The notes under the pieces: generated by a model | Told to the model about the DNA's origin: nothing | The model's input: only the letters and a program-made list of their open reading frames with translations | Databases searched by the model: none | Shown: in pieces, positions 25,313 through 35,038 of the stretch | Position numbering within the stretch: position 1 is the first letter of the stretch | Layout of the letters: each line of letters starts with the position of its first letter | NCBI GenBank assembly: GCA_026400935.1 | Contig: JAPLNX010000059.1 | Span: 1-39,895, forward strand | DNA from: Planctomycetia bacterium | Lineage (GTDB): Bacteria; Planctomycetota; Planctomycetia; Planctomycetales; Planctomycetaceae | Direction of reading: 5' to 3' | Length of the DNA: 39,895 bases | Made by a program: the position numbers and the translations under genes

Positions 25313-28300
25313 GTGTCGGGCCAAAGTTTTCGTCTCCCACTGAGCTGGTTTGCTGTGTGGTGTGCACTCGGTTTGTGCGTGCTCGGGTTCGTACTGCGCG
25401 CCGAGTTGAGTGCAGAAAACGTCGTGAATATCGCCTCAGAAGCGACTATTTTCGCGCCGATTTTGATCTCGGCGGACTATGCCTCAGAAGGAAAAGCGGA
25501 AGACGGACAGCGTGTGCTGATCTTGCGCGGTCACTGTCGCATTCAGCAATCAACGACCATCGCGACCGCCCAGAAAGCCGTCATCTTTCAAACAACTTCT
25601 TCGAATAAGGAGTCGCTCGCGCTGTATCTCGAAGATGACGTGCATGTCGAGCAAGTCGGGCAATCGGATCAGCAGCCGAATGCTTTTCTGCAATTGAATG
25701 CCCCGGCAAACGGTGTCGCGTCACAATTCAGGTTTCGCTCGACAAACGAGAACGTCGAACAAGACGCGCTGTATCCTCGTGCTCTCACTCGCCGACGAAC
25801 GGCACAACGATCAACGCTGACACAGACTCAATTCATGGTCCCTTCTCAAGAGCCAGCGGGACCGAGCTTGCGCACGGCACCTGTGACGGATTCGCTTCGG
25901 CGGGTCCGCATTTCGCCGCGTAACTCAACATCGTTTCAACTCGACACCAAACGTTCGGACAAGACGGTTCCTGCTCAGCAAGTCACCACGATCACCGGCG
26001 GCGTCAACGTCGTCATTGAAGGAATCAAACAGTTCGACGTAATCGACCTGTCGGCAGACAACGTCGTGATTTGGACGGAGGGAAGTGAGAACGGTCAATT
26101 CAACTTTGACTCCGTGCAAACTCAAGACACTCCGTATCAGGTTTATCTCGAAGGCAACATCGTCGCACGACAAGGCTACAACGTGTTGAAAGCCGAGCGT
26201 GCTTATTACGACGCACGAGAAGATCGCGGTCTGATGCTCGACGCGGAACTTTCTGTCAAAGCACCACAGCTTCAAGGGGCGAAGCTGCGTGTTCGAGCAG
26301 AACGACTCCGTCAAAATTCTCGTGACGAGTTTCACGCGTCGAACGCTTGGGTCACGACCAGTCAATTCGGCAAACCGGGATATCGCATTCAAGCGAGCGA
26401 CATCTTCGTGGAACCGTACTATGCCGAATCACTGGAACTCCCAAGCGTCGGCCAGTCGTTCGGCTCCAACATCTTCGATCCGAACTCTGCCGCACCGAAG
26501 TACCGCGAGGTTCCGTTTGTCACGAGCCTCAATAACACGTTCGTGTTCGATGAGTACCCGTTGTTCTATCTGCCTTATGTCGCCGCTCCGGCGGATGCCA
26601 CCAAGATTCCGCTACGCAATTTGACCTTTCAAAGTGACCGAGTCTTCGGTCAACAAGTTCGCTCTACTTGGGACATCTTGCAGATTTTTGGAATCAGCGA
26701 ACCGGAAGGAACAACGCTCAACTTCAATGCGGATTATCTTTCAAAGCGTGGTCCCGGCCTCGGCCTGGATGGGAAGTATCTCACGAATGATTTCCTCGGC
26801 ATTCCGGGAACTGCGTTCGGTGAGGGGATCGGCTATTACATCTACGATCACGGAGCAGACAACTTGGGCCTGGATCGCCGCAATCTCGACCCACTGCAAA
26901 ACAATCGTGGACGACTCAATCTGCGGCATCAACAGACTGGGCCGGACGGATTCAAGTTCATTGGCGAAACGGGGCTGCTCTCCGATCGCAATTTGCTGGA
27001 GTCACTCTATGAGAGCGAGTTCGACACAGGCAAAGACGTCGAGTCGCTCTTAAATCTGACACAAACACAAGACAACTGGCAGTGGGGTCTACTGGCGCGC
27101 ACGACGCCGATGGAGTTTGAAAACAACACGGCCTGGTTGCCACGTGGGGACTTCACGTTCCTCGGCCAACCACTGTTGGGCGGCTGGCTTTCGTGGTCCA
27201 GCCACTCGATGGCCGGTTACGCGCAGATGAATCAAGCCGATACGCCGAACATCAGCGGCGACCTCTTCAGTCCGTTGCCTTACTACGCCGACTTGACCGG
27301 TGGCGTGGCGATGACACGGCATGAGCTATCGGCTCCGCTCGACTTCGGAGCGTTCAACCTGGTCCCTTATGCGTGGGGTGAAGTGGCTGGCTGGTCGAAC
27401 GATTTCACTCACGACAGTATCAGCCGAGTAGTCGGCAGCGCAGGCGTTCGCGGCAGCATGATGATGTCGAAGACGAATCCAGCGATTCAAAGCAGCATTT
27501 TCAACCTCAACGGGTTGTCTCACAAAATGGTATTCGACTTTGATTGGTCGATCACCGAATCCAACCGCGACATCAGTGTGATTCCGCAATGGAACGAGTT
27601 CGACGACAACGCTCAAGAACGTTTCCGTGAGCGATTGTTGGTCAACACGTTCGGTGGAACGTTACCGCCACAATTCGATCCGCGCAGCTTTGCGATCCGC
27701 TCCGGTGCCGGAAGCAGCGTCACCGCACCATATCATGAATTGGTCAACGACATGCACGTCGTGCGACTCGGTTGGCGACATCGGTTGCAAACAAAGGTCG
27801 GTCCGCCGGAACGACTGCGGATCAAAGATTGGATGACGTTGGATCTGGACGCCTCGTTATTTCCAGACTCTGGACGCGACAACTTCGGCAAAACGTTGGG
27901 TTTGCTCGGAGCACGATACGCTTGGTATGTCGGCGATCGGACTTCGATTTTGTCGAACGCATATTACGACTTATTCGGCGGTGCGATGCAGTTGTGGAAC
28001 GTCGGCGTACTCAATCAACGCAGCGAACGTGGGAGCGTTTACGCCGGTGTCCGCCAAGTGAAAGGCCAAGGTTTTCACAGTGAGATTCTGACCGCGAGTG
28101 CCAGTTATGCGATGAGCGAGAAATGGATCTCGACGGTCGGCACAGCATACGATCTTGCTGAGCATCGCAACCGTGGCCAGTCGCTCACACTCACACGAGT
28201 TGGTGCCGACTTCTTGATTCACTTGGGTACCAACATTGATCCCAGCAAGAACAATTTCGGTATCGGTATCTCTGTCGAACCCCGCTTTGGTGGCAAAGGT

Positions 28301-28357
28301 TCTGGCGGATCGCAATCGACACAGCTGAGCAATCTGTTGGGCATCCGCCAACAGTAA
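25313..28357 (+). CDS. LptD/OstA-like outer-membrane protein
   Basis: The protein has about 1014 residues. The GTG at 25313 is the likely start: GGGAG sits 5 bases before it and a signal peptide follows directly (hydrophobic WFAVWCALGLCVLGFVLRAEL). The first part contains OstA-like repeats (EGKAEDGQRVLILRGHCRIQ and later VYLEGNIVARQGYNVLKAERAYYD). The second part (from about residue 390) has the beta-barrel character of LptD: PLFYLPYVAAPAD, FNADYLSKRGPGLGLDGKY and a run of amphipathic strands, ending VEPRFGGKGSGG. LptD inserts lipopolysaccharide or a related lipid into the outer leaflet. The LptE and LptA partners are not in this window. Two-domain likeness is good but specific identity is inference. 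Confidence 0.8.
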   Translation: MSGQSFRLPLSWFAVWCALGLCVLGFVLRAELSAENVVNIASEATIFAPILISADYASEGKAEDGQRVLILRGHCRIQQSTTIATAQKAVIFQTTSSNKESLALYLEDDVHVEQVGQSDQQPNAFLQLNAPANGVASQFRFRSTNENVEQDALYPRALTRRRTAQRSTLTQTQFMVPSQEPAGPSLRTAPVTDSLRRVRISPRNSTSFQLDTKRSDKTVPAQQVTTITGGVNVVIEGIKQFDVIDLSADNVVIWTEGSENGQFNFDSVQTQDTPYQVYLEGNIVARQGYNVLKAERAYYDAREDRGLMLDAELSVKAPQLQGAKLRVRAERLRQNSRDEFHASNAWVTTSQFGKPGYRIQASDIFVEPYYAESLELPSVGQSFGSNIFDPNSAAPKYREVPFVTSLNNTFVFDEYPLFYLPYVAAPADATKIPLRNLTFQSDRVFGQQVRSTWDILQIFGISEPEGTTLNFNADYLSKRGPGLGLDGKYLTNDFLGIPGTAFGEGIGYYIYDHGADNLGLDRRNLDPLQNNRGRLNLRHQQTGPDGFKFIGETGLLSDRNLLESLYESEFDTGKDVESLLNLTQTQDNWQWGLLARTTPMEFENNTAWLPRGDFTFLGQPLLGGWLSWSSHSMAGYAQMNQADTPNISGDLFSPLPYYADLTGGVAMTRHELSAPLDFGAFNLVPYAWGEVAGWSNDFTHDSISRVVGSAGVRGSMMMSKTNPAIQSSIFNLNGLSHKMVFDFDWSITESNRDISVIPQWNEFDDNAQERFRERLLVNTFGGTLPPQFDPRSFAIRSGAGSSVTAPYHELVNDMHVVRLGWRHRLQTKVGPPERLRIKDWMTLDLDASLFPDSGRDNFGKTLGLLGARYAWYVGDRTSILSNAYYDLFGGAMQLWNVGVLNQRSERGSVYAGVRQVKGQGFHSEILTASASYAMSEKWISTVGTAYDLAEHRNRGQSLTLTRVGADFLIHLGTNIDPSKNNFGIGISVEPRFGGKGSGGSQSTQLSNLLGIRQQ

Positions 28358-28394
28358 TTTGTGCTGCGGCCACCTTCCACGAATTGGATTTTAC

Positions 28395-30839
28395 ATGAGC
28401 AACCTAGAGTATGAAAAACTCGGGCAATTTTATCTCGGCAAGCATTATTCACTCGAATCACAGCAGCCCAAACCAGAATACTTGTTGTATGACGCGAAGG
28501 ATCTGACGACGCACGCGGTCGTGGTCGGCATGACTGGCAGTGGCAAGACGGGACTCTGTTTGAGCCTGCTCGAAGAGGCGGCAATCGACGGCATCCCGGC
28601 TTTGATCATTGATCCGAAAGGTGACCTCGGAAACCTATTACTGACGTTTCCGCAATTGCGTGCCGAAGATTTTTGCCCTTGGGTCGATCCGGCGGAGGCA
28701 ACTCGACACGGTCAGACTCCTGATCAATTTGCGGCGCAGTCGGCGAGTGCTTGGAAGGCGGGACTGGTCGAGTGGGACCAAGACCCATCGCGCATCGCCA
28801 AGTTCCGTGAAGCGTGTGACGTTGCGATCTACACACCGGGAAGTCGAGCCGGTTTGCCGCTGACCGTCGTGCGATCGTTCGGAGTTCCACCGCAAGCGGT
28901 GCTCGACAACAGCGACGCAATGCGCGAGCGAGTCTCCGGAGCGGCTGCTGGTTTGCTCGCGTTGCTCGGCATTGACGCCGATCCGATTCGCAGCCGCGAG
29001 CATATTCTACTGACCATCATCTTTGACCGAGCCTGGCGTGAAGGCAAAAATCTCGATCTCGGTCAGTTGATACGCGAGATACAGTCGCCTTCGTTCAAGA
29101 AGGTCGGCGTGATGGATCTCGAATCGTTTTATTCGGCGCAAGATCGCTTTGCATTGGCGATGAGTCTCAACAACCTGCTGGCATCACCCGGCTTCTCCGC
29201 GTGGTTGGAAGGTGAGCCACTCGACATTCAACGGTTGCTCTGGACGCCGGAGGGGAAACCGCGTTTATCGATCTTGTCGATCGCTCACTTGTCCGACAGC
29301 GAGCGGATGTTTTTCGTCACAATCTTCCTCAACGAAGTGCTCGCGTGGATGCGTTCCCAATCGGGAACCAGTTCGCTCCGATGTCTGCTCTATATGGACG
29401 AGGTGTTCGGGTACTTCCCGCCGATCGCGAATCCGCCGTCAAAAACGCCGATGCTGACGCTGTTGAAACAAGCTCGCGCCTTCGGACTGGGCGTGGTACT
29501 TGCGACTCAGAATCCAGTGGACCTCGATTACAAAGGACTGTCGAACTGCGGCACATGGTTCCTCGGTCGCTTGCAGACCGAGCGTGACAAAGCCCGCGTG
29601 TTGGACGGACTCGAAGGAGCCTCGGCGGCGACCGGCTCGCGGTTTGATCGCGAGCAAATGGACCGGATGCTGTCGGGACTCGGCAAACGCGTCTTTTTGA
29701 TGAACAACGTGCATGACGATGAGCCGTCGCTGTTTCAAACACGCTGGTCGCTATCGTATCTGCGAGGCCCCTTGTCACGCGATCAAATCGACTCGCTGAT
29801 GCGTGACCGTCGTGATGCGCTGCCGACAACTTCGACCACCGCCGCGGCATTTGCCGGAAATCAATCGACTTCATCGGACGAAGCGACCGAGCAACGTCCG
29901 GTTTTGCCACCGGAGATCACTGAGTTCTTCATTCCTGCGCGCGGCGAACCGGATCGCGGCCACAAACTGGTTTATCGCCCGGCATTGCTCGGTCTCGCGA
30001 AGGTTCACTTTGCACAGACATCAGCCAGTGTTGACGTGTGGGACTCGATCTCGATTCTGGTTTCTGTCACCGACGAGATTGGACTCGATCTGTGGGATGC
30101 TGGCGAACTGTCACACGACGGACCACCCGATTTGGAAAAGACTCCGGAAGCGGAAGCGCAATTCGCCGCGATCCCCAGCGAACTGGCGAAAGCGAAAAGG
30201 TTTTCCGCATTCACAACCGAGCTGAAGGAGCACCTTTATCGCGTGCATCGCCTCACTTGCTGGAAGTGCAAATCGCCGAAAGAAGTTTCTCGTCCAGGCG
30301 AGAGTGAAGCAGACTTCCGCACACGGCTCGGACAATCATTGCGTGAGCAACGCGATCGAGACATCGAAAAGCTCCGTCAGAAATTCGCTCCCAAAATCAC
30401 AGGACTTCAGGAGCAACTTCGCAAAGCCGAACAACGCAAGTCGAAAGAAGAGGATCAAGCCCAGTCGCAGATTTGGGGGACAGCTCTGTCGATCGGCACA
30501 ACATTGCTCGGTGCGTTCATGGGCAAGAAGACCTTGAGTGCGACCAACATCGGTCGTGCCGCCAGCTCAGTTCGCTCAGCCAGTAAACTCGCGAAGGAAC
30601 GGACTGACGTCGGTTACGCCGATGAAAATGTCGAAGCCGTTCAACAACGCTTGGCCGATCTCGACGCCGAATTCCAAACGGAGACCGAAAAGATTCAAAC
30701 CGCCTTAGATGCCGATGTCATTTCGCTCGAAGTGATCACTCTGCAACCGAAGAAGTCCGATATCAGCGTTGATCAAGTGGCGCTGGTCTGGACGCCGTGG
30801 TCCGTCTCATTAGATGGCACGGCAAGTCCACTCATGTGA
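28395..30839 (+). CDS. HerA/FtsK-like ATPase with C-terminal coiled coil
   Basis: The 814-residue protein has an N-terminal HerA-type ATPase: GMTGSGKT P-loop (45-52), PALIIDPKGDLGN (about 66-78), Walker B LLYMDEV (about 331-337) and a sensor-like VVLATQNPVDLDY block. Near the C-terminus are CWKC (about 624-627), a long coiled coil (about 640-700) and a hydrophobic glycine-containing segment (IWGTALSIGTTLLGAFMG), then another helical stretch. Such ATPases move DNA or proteins in several systems, but no HerA partner such as NurA or a SIR2/phage-defence gene adjoins it. It follows the LptD-like gene by 37 bp on the same strand. The ATG at 28395 has no good ribosome binding site. Confidence 0.85.
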   Translation: MSNLEYEKLGQFYLGKHYSLESQQPKPEYLLYDAKDLTTHAVVVGMTGSGKTGLCLSLLEEAAIDGIPALIIDPKGDLGNLLLTFPQLRAEDFCPWVDPAEATRHGQTPDQFAAQSASAWKAGLVEWDQDPSRIAKFREACDVAIYTPGSRAGLPLTVVRSFGVPPQAVLDNSDAMRERVSGAAAGLLALLGIDADPIRSREHILLTIIFDRAWREGKNLDLGQLIREIQSPSFKKVGVMDLESFYSAQDRFALAMSLNNLLASPGFSAWLEGEPLDIQRLLWTPEGKPRLSILSIAHLSDSERMFFVTIFLNEVLAWMRSQSGTSSLRCLLYMDEVFGYFPPIANPPSKTPMLTLLKQARAFGLGVVLATQNPVDLDYKGLSNCGTWFLGRLQTERDKARVLDGLEGASAATGSRFDREQMDRMLSGLGKRVFLMNNVHDDEPSLFQTRWSLSYLRGPLSRDQIDSLMRDRRDALPTTSTTAAAFAGNQSTSSDEATEQRPVLPPEITEFFIPARGEPDRGHKLVYRPALLGLAKVHFAQTSASVDVWDSISILVSVTDEIGLDLWDAGELSHDGPPDLEKTPEAEAQFAAIPSELAKAKRFSAFTTELKEHLYRVHRLTCWKCKSPKEVSRPGESEADFRTRLGQSLREQRDRDIEKLRQKFAPKITGLQEQLRKAEQRKSKEEDQAQSQIWGTALSIGTTLLGAFMGKKTLSATNIGRAASSVRSASKLAKERTDVGYADENVEAVQQRLADLDAEFQTETEKIQTALDADVISLEVITLQPKKSDISVDQVALVWTPWSVSLDGTASPLM

Positions 30840-30855
30840 GATTTCACGGAAACAG

Positions 30856-30965
30856 CCCCACTGAGCTTGTCTCAGTGGCTTGCAGGCTTTTGCACTACGA
30901 CATTATTTCGAGTGCAGCACCTCGTAGTGCAAAAACCCAAATCCAACCAGACAAGCTCGGTGGGG
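30856..30965. repeat. Nested 110-bp inverted repeat between convergent genes
   Basis: An outer pair, CCCCACTGAGCTTGTC (30856-30871) and GACAAGCTCGGTGGGG (30950-30965), pairs with one mismatch over 16 bases. A perfect inner pair, TTTTGCACTACGA (30888-30900) and TCGTAGTGCAAAA (30922-30934), lies inside. A third small hairpin (CCACTGAG ... CTCAGTGG) is embedded in the left arm. It lies between the HerA-like gene and the kinase-like gene, which converge. It could act as a two-way terminator or be a small non-autonomous element. Confidence 0.8.
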
Positions 30966-31016
30966 AGATGTGGATATCGCTTGTTTCAGGCTGAGAACAA
31001 TTTCGGTTTGTGACAC

Positions 31017-31631
31017 TCAACGAATGAGTGCTCGCCAAATGATATTTCCCTCGCGCCGCAGATTGATCCATGCGATCGTGGGAATTGAATTCGTCAGTTG
31101 CGGAAAGAATGAGTCGATCAAACCCGCGCTGGCGAGTTGTTCTGAATCGTCAGTTTGAGCATCAGGCAGGTCGACGGACTTCAGCAGAATTAGTCGATCT
31201 GCTGGCCATCGTGCTGCAACCCACGCTGCGAGTGAGTCGCTGGTGACGTCCCAGCAATGCGGCAACCGCTCGGTCGGTTCGACTAACGCTTCCTCTGTTC
31301 GCACAAACTCGGCCAGATCAAGCAGCGGGACACGATCACGCCGCCAAGCGGATTCGGCTGCCGCGCGGTTCGAGACCAGTTCCAATTTCGGCAACAGGTC
31401 GAGCAGCAGTCGTTGATTGAGCCGGATCGCTTCCAGTGCCAGCCAATGCGACCGCTCTTCATCGAGCTCGAAGCAGTCATGCCAGCGACGCACGAGATCG
31501 GCCGCTTCACCGCCGCCGCAGATCAACAGCGGGCGGTCTCCGTCGAAGTTGGCGAAGACTGCTTGAAGCCGGACGCACAGGTCCGGAAGGTCCAGCAAGC
31601 TGCCTCCGAGTTTCAAGATGGCAACACTCAT
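31017..31631 (-). CDS. Amino-acid-kinase-fold protein, MfnE-like (COG2054 type)
   Basis: The 204-residue protein begins SVAILKLGGSLLDLPDL, the nucleotide-binding start of the amino acid kinase fold, and has PLLICGGGEAADLVRRW (about 34-50), ERSHWLALEAIRL (about 58-70) and a C-terminal LILLKSVDLPDA. This pattern suits the small COG2054 kinases, which include MfnE, the kinase that phosphorylates the furan intermediate in methanofuran synthesis. Planctomycetes are known to have the archaeal-type tetrahydromethanopterin/methanofuran C1 pathway. Which substrate is used here is inference. It follows the 88-residue membrane protein by 23 bp and hisG, so probably shares their transcript. The ribosome binding site is weak. 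Confidence 0.78.
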   Translation of the reverse strand: MSVAILKLGGSLLDLPDLCVRLQAVFANFDGDRPLLICGGGEAADLVRRWHDCFELDEERSHWLALEAIRLNQRLLLDLLPKLELVSNRAAAESAWRRDRVPLLDLAEFVRTEEALVEPTERLPHCWDVTSDSLAAWVAARWPADRLILLKSVDLPDAQTDDSEQLASAGLIDSFFPQLTNSIPTIAWINLRREGNIIWRALIR

Positions 31632-31654
31632 GTAGCACCCAGGAAATCTGCCTC

Positions 31655-31921
31655 TCACTCCGGCAGCCTGCGCCATTGCAACAAAGCGACAAAGCCCAGT
31701 GCAAGTAACACAATTGCCCAAACGTCTTGTGTGTCAATTGCAAGCAGCAACAGCCACGCCCCCAGCAACATTGTGAGCAGAACTAATCCCGCATCCGGTG
31801 TCCTTCGACGTTCCGCAAAAGTAGTTCTGAACAAAGACACGAATCCGAGGACATATGCCGCCAGAGGCACACCGAAGAATAGAAAAAACTGTGATTGTTC
31901 AAGACCATGAGCTAGGAGCAT
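31655..31921 (-). CDS. Small integral membrane protein of unknown function
   Basis: The 88-residue protein has two to three hydrophobic segments (about 10-30, 45-62 and 64-82) separated by a basic loop (RTTFAERRRTP). No family recognised. It fits tightly between hisG (18 bp) and the kinase-like gene (23 bp) and has AGGTG 7 bases before its ATG, which supports it being a real gene. Confidence 0.7.
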   Translation of the reverse strand: MLLAHGLEQSQFFLFFGVPLAAYVLGFVSLFRTTFAERRRTPDAGLVLLTMLLGAWLLLLAIDTQDVWAIVLLALGFVALLQWRRLPE

Positions 31922-31939
31922 TCGTATTCACCTATTAAC

Positions 31940-32827
31940 TCAGTCGATAATCTTGTTGATGCCATACTCGACGATGCCGCGAGCACCGGCGGCTTTGAGT
32001 TGCGGAATGATCGTGCGCACCAGCGACTCATCGACGATCGTGTTGACGTCCACCCAATCGGGATCAGACAGCGACGAGACCGTTGGCATTTGCAACGCGG
32101 GAAGCTGCTTGAGCACCTTCTCCAAATCGGCCCGGCGGACGTTCATCATTAGACCGACTTTACCTTCGGCGGCGAGGCAGCCTTGGAGCATCAACGCGAT
32201 GTTGTCGATCTTCCCCTTCTTCCATGAATCGGCGAACGCACTCTTGTTCGCGATGAAGCGCGTCGTGCTGCGCAAGACCTCGTCCACGATTCGCAGATTG
32301 TTGGCTCGCAACGAACTGCCGGTCTCGGTCACTTCAACGATCGCATCGGCGAGCTTCGGCGGTTTGACCTCGGTCGCACCCCAACTGAATTCGACTTTCG
32401 CGGTGACTCCGTGCTTGGCCAAATAACGAGTCGTCAGGCCGACTACTTCGGTCGAGATCCGTTTCCCCTGCAAGTCCTTCACCGTTTGAATTGGTGAATC
32501 ATTGGGGACGCACAATACCCAGCGAACCGGAGCGCGACTGACCTTCGAGAACATCAACTCGCAGATTTCGTGGACGTCGGCGTTCGTTTCCTGAATCCAG
32601 TCGAAGCCGGTGATCCCCGCGTCGATCACCCCTTCTTCGACGTAGCGAGCCATCTCTTGAGCGCGAATCAACATGCACTCAATTTCCGGATCGTCGATCG
32701 TGGGATAATAGGACCGCGATTGAAACTTAATGTTGTAGCCCGCGCGCTGAAACAACGTGGCAGTCGCCTCTTGCAGGCTGCCCGCGGGAATGCCGAGCTT
32801 GAGCGTTTTTTGAGTATCGTCAGACAT
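31940..32827 (-). CDS. hisG: ATP phosphoribosyltransferase, long form
   Basis: HisG catalyses the first step of histidine synthesis, joining ATP to PRPP. The 295-residue length and C-terminal region from about 220 ([24 protein letters not shown] ... [10 protein letters not shown]) show the long form, with its own regulatory ACT-like domain for histidine feedback, so no HisZ should be needed. Other motifs are [13 protein letters not shown] (start), [12 protein letters not shown] (about 67-78), and [18 protein letters not shown] (about 160-177). GAGG lies 5 bases before the ATG. It is 135 bp after hisI, with a repeat between. Confidence 0.96.
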   Translation of the reverse strand: MSDDTQKTLKLGIPAGSLQEATATLFQRAGYNIKFQSRSYYPTIDDPEIECMLIRAQEMARYVEEGVIDAGITGFDWIQETNADVHEICELMFSKVSRAPVRWVLCVPNDSPIQTVKDLQGKRISTEVVGLTTRYLAKHGVTAKVEFSWGATEVKPPKLADAIVEVTETGSSLRANNLRIVDEVLRSTTRFIANKSAFADSWKKGKIDNIALMLQGCLAAEGKVGLMMNVRRADLEKVLKQLPALQMPTVSSLSDPDWVDVNTIVDESLVRTIIPQLKAAGARGIVEYGINKIID

Positions 32828-32849
32828 GAAAACCTCGGGACATGTTATT

Positions 32850-32955
32850 CACCGCAAAGGCGTGAAGGACGCTAAGCAGAACAACAGAGAAAGGCGACGG
32901 ACAGTTGAAACAGCCGTCAGGTTTTTCTTTGTGAATCGTCTCGTCCTTCGCGGTG
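32850..32955. repeat. Intergenic repeat with inverted ends (hisI-hisG)
   Basis: The left end reads CACCGCAAAGGCGTGAAGGA and the right end is its partial inverse CGTCCTTCGCGGTG. Sequences of the ACCGCAAAGGCGNNAAGGACG kind are common dispersed intergenic repeats in several phyla as I recall. It fills most of the 135-bp hisI-hisG gap. Confidence 0.6.
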
Positions 32956-32962
32956 GAAGATT

Positions 32963-33346
32963 CTATTTTTTGTAAACTGCCTTCGGGTCGAAGACTCGAT
33001 CGCCGATGACTGAGACCTCACCGGAATTCGGATCGATGCGGCGAAAGAAGCAACTTTTGTAGCCTTCGTGGCAGGCAGCTCCACCGATTTGATTCACTTT
33101 GACCAGCAACGTATCTGCGTCGCAGTCGAAGTAGAGTTCTTTCAACTCTTGGATGTTGCCGCTCTCTTCTCCTTTGCGCCACAACTTTTGGCGACTACGA
33201 CTGAAGTAAACCACGCGGCCAGTCTGCAAGGTTTCCTGATAGGCCGTTTGATTCATATAGGCCAACATCAAGACCTCGCCGGTCGTCACATCTTGAGCGA
33301 TGACCGGGATCAGTTCGGATTTCGTGAAGTCAGGTCCAGCAGACAC
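32963..33346 (-). CDS. hisI: Phosphoribosyl-AMP cyclohydrolase
   Basis: HisI opens the purine ring of PR-AMP, the third step of histidine synthesis. The protein has about 127 residues. It carries the metal-binding motifs DCDADT (about 85-90) and [13 protein letters not shown] (about 101-113), and the [19 protein letters not shown] and [16 protein letters not shown] segments. I chose GTG at 33346 because AGGAG lies 9-10 bases before it. The upstream in-frame ATG at 33415 would begin inside the palindromic repeat and add 23 residues unlike the family. hisE is not fused, so a separate hisE should exist elsewhere. Confidence 0.93.
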   Translation of the reverse strand: MSAGPDFTKSELIPVIAQDVTTGEVLMLAYMNQTAYQETLQTGRVVYFSRSRQKLWRKGEESGNIQELKELYFDCDADTLLVKVNQIGGAACHEGYKSCFFRRIDPNSGEVSVIGDRVFDPKAVYKK

Positions 33347-33362
33347 GCGGAAGCTCTCCTGC

Positions 33363-33418
33363 GTAGTACATGCGGCTCGCCTGTGTCCGATGACGGCAGG
33401 CGAGCCGCCTGTCACTAC
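33363..33418. repeat. 56-bp palindromic repeat between xylA and hisI
   Basis: Left arm GTAGTACATGCGGCTCGCCT and right arm AGGCGAGCCGCCTGTCACTA form an imperfect palindrome. The core CAGGCG...CGCCTG is shared with the repeat at 5093-5160. It lies between xylA and hisI and provides a misleading upstream ATG for hisI. Confidence 0.85.
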
Positions 33419-33424
33419 GATTCT

Positions 33425-34744
<1,320 letters not shown>

Positions 34745-34813
34745 TCGTGACAAACCTCAATGCGGTTCAGTGAAGAGAGAGAGCCGGGTCGATTTTCAAC
34801 TGTTCGCTCCCGA

Positions 34814-35017
34814 CTACGAGCGAGACGGCAAGTTAACGGGAGCAGTTTTGTCTTTCCATCGTGCGGAACTTGGCGAGTTCATGCCATCAGTCGAATTTGA
34901 TTGATCCGATCGAGACGTAGGCTGCTTCGTCATCTGGACTTGCCGCTGATTTCGGAGTTGGGTTACAAGCCTGACAACCAATTTCGGTAGGTTTTTCTTA
35001 CCCGCCATCTCTCGCAT
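34814..35017 (-). CDS. Possible small basic protein upstream of xylA
   Basis: A 67-residue frame rich in Lys, Arg, Gln, Ser and Thr starts MREMAGKKNLPKLVVRLV and ends 70 bases before xylA. No family recognised, and no clear ribosome binding site. A small stem (CCCGCC ... GGCGGG, about 35001-35025) overlaps its start. It may be a shadow frame in an intergenic region. Confidence 0.2.
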   Translation of the reverse strand: MREMAGKKNLPKLVVRLVTQLRNQRQVQMTKQPTSRSDQSNSTDGMNSPSSARWKDKTAPVNLPSRS

Positions 35018-35038
35018 AGGCGGGCGAAATTTCGATGA

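Noticed and set aside
32850-32955. CRISPR-like or attenuator interpretation of the hisI-hisG repeat
   Set aside because: There is one copy with partial inverted ends, no spacer series, and no histidine-rich leader peptide was seen.
33347-33415. 23-residue N-terminal extension of hisI from an upstream ATG
   Set aside because: It is encoded by a palindromic repeat, and a GTG with a better ribosome binding site starts at the family's usual position.
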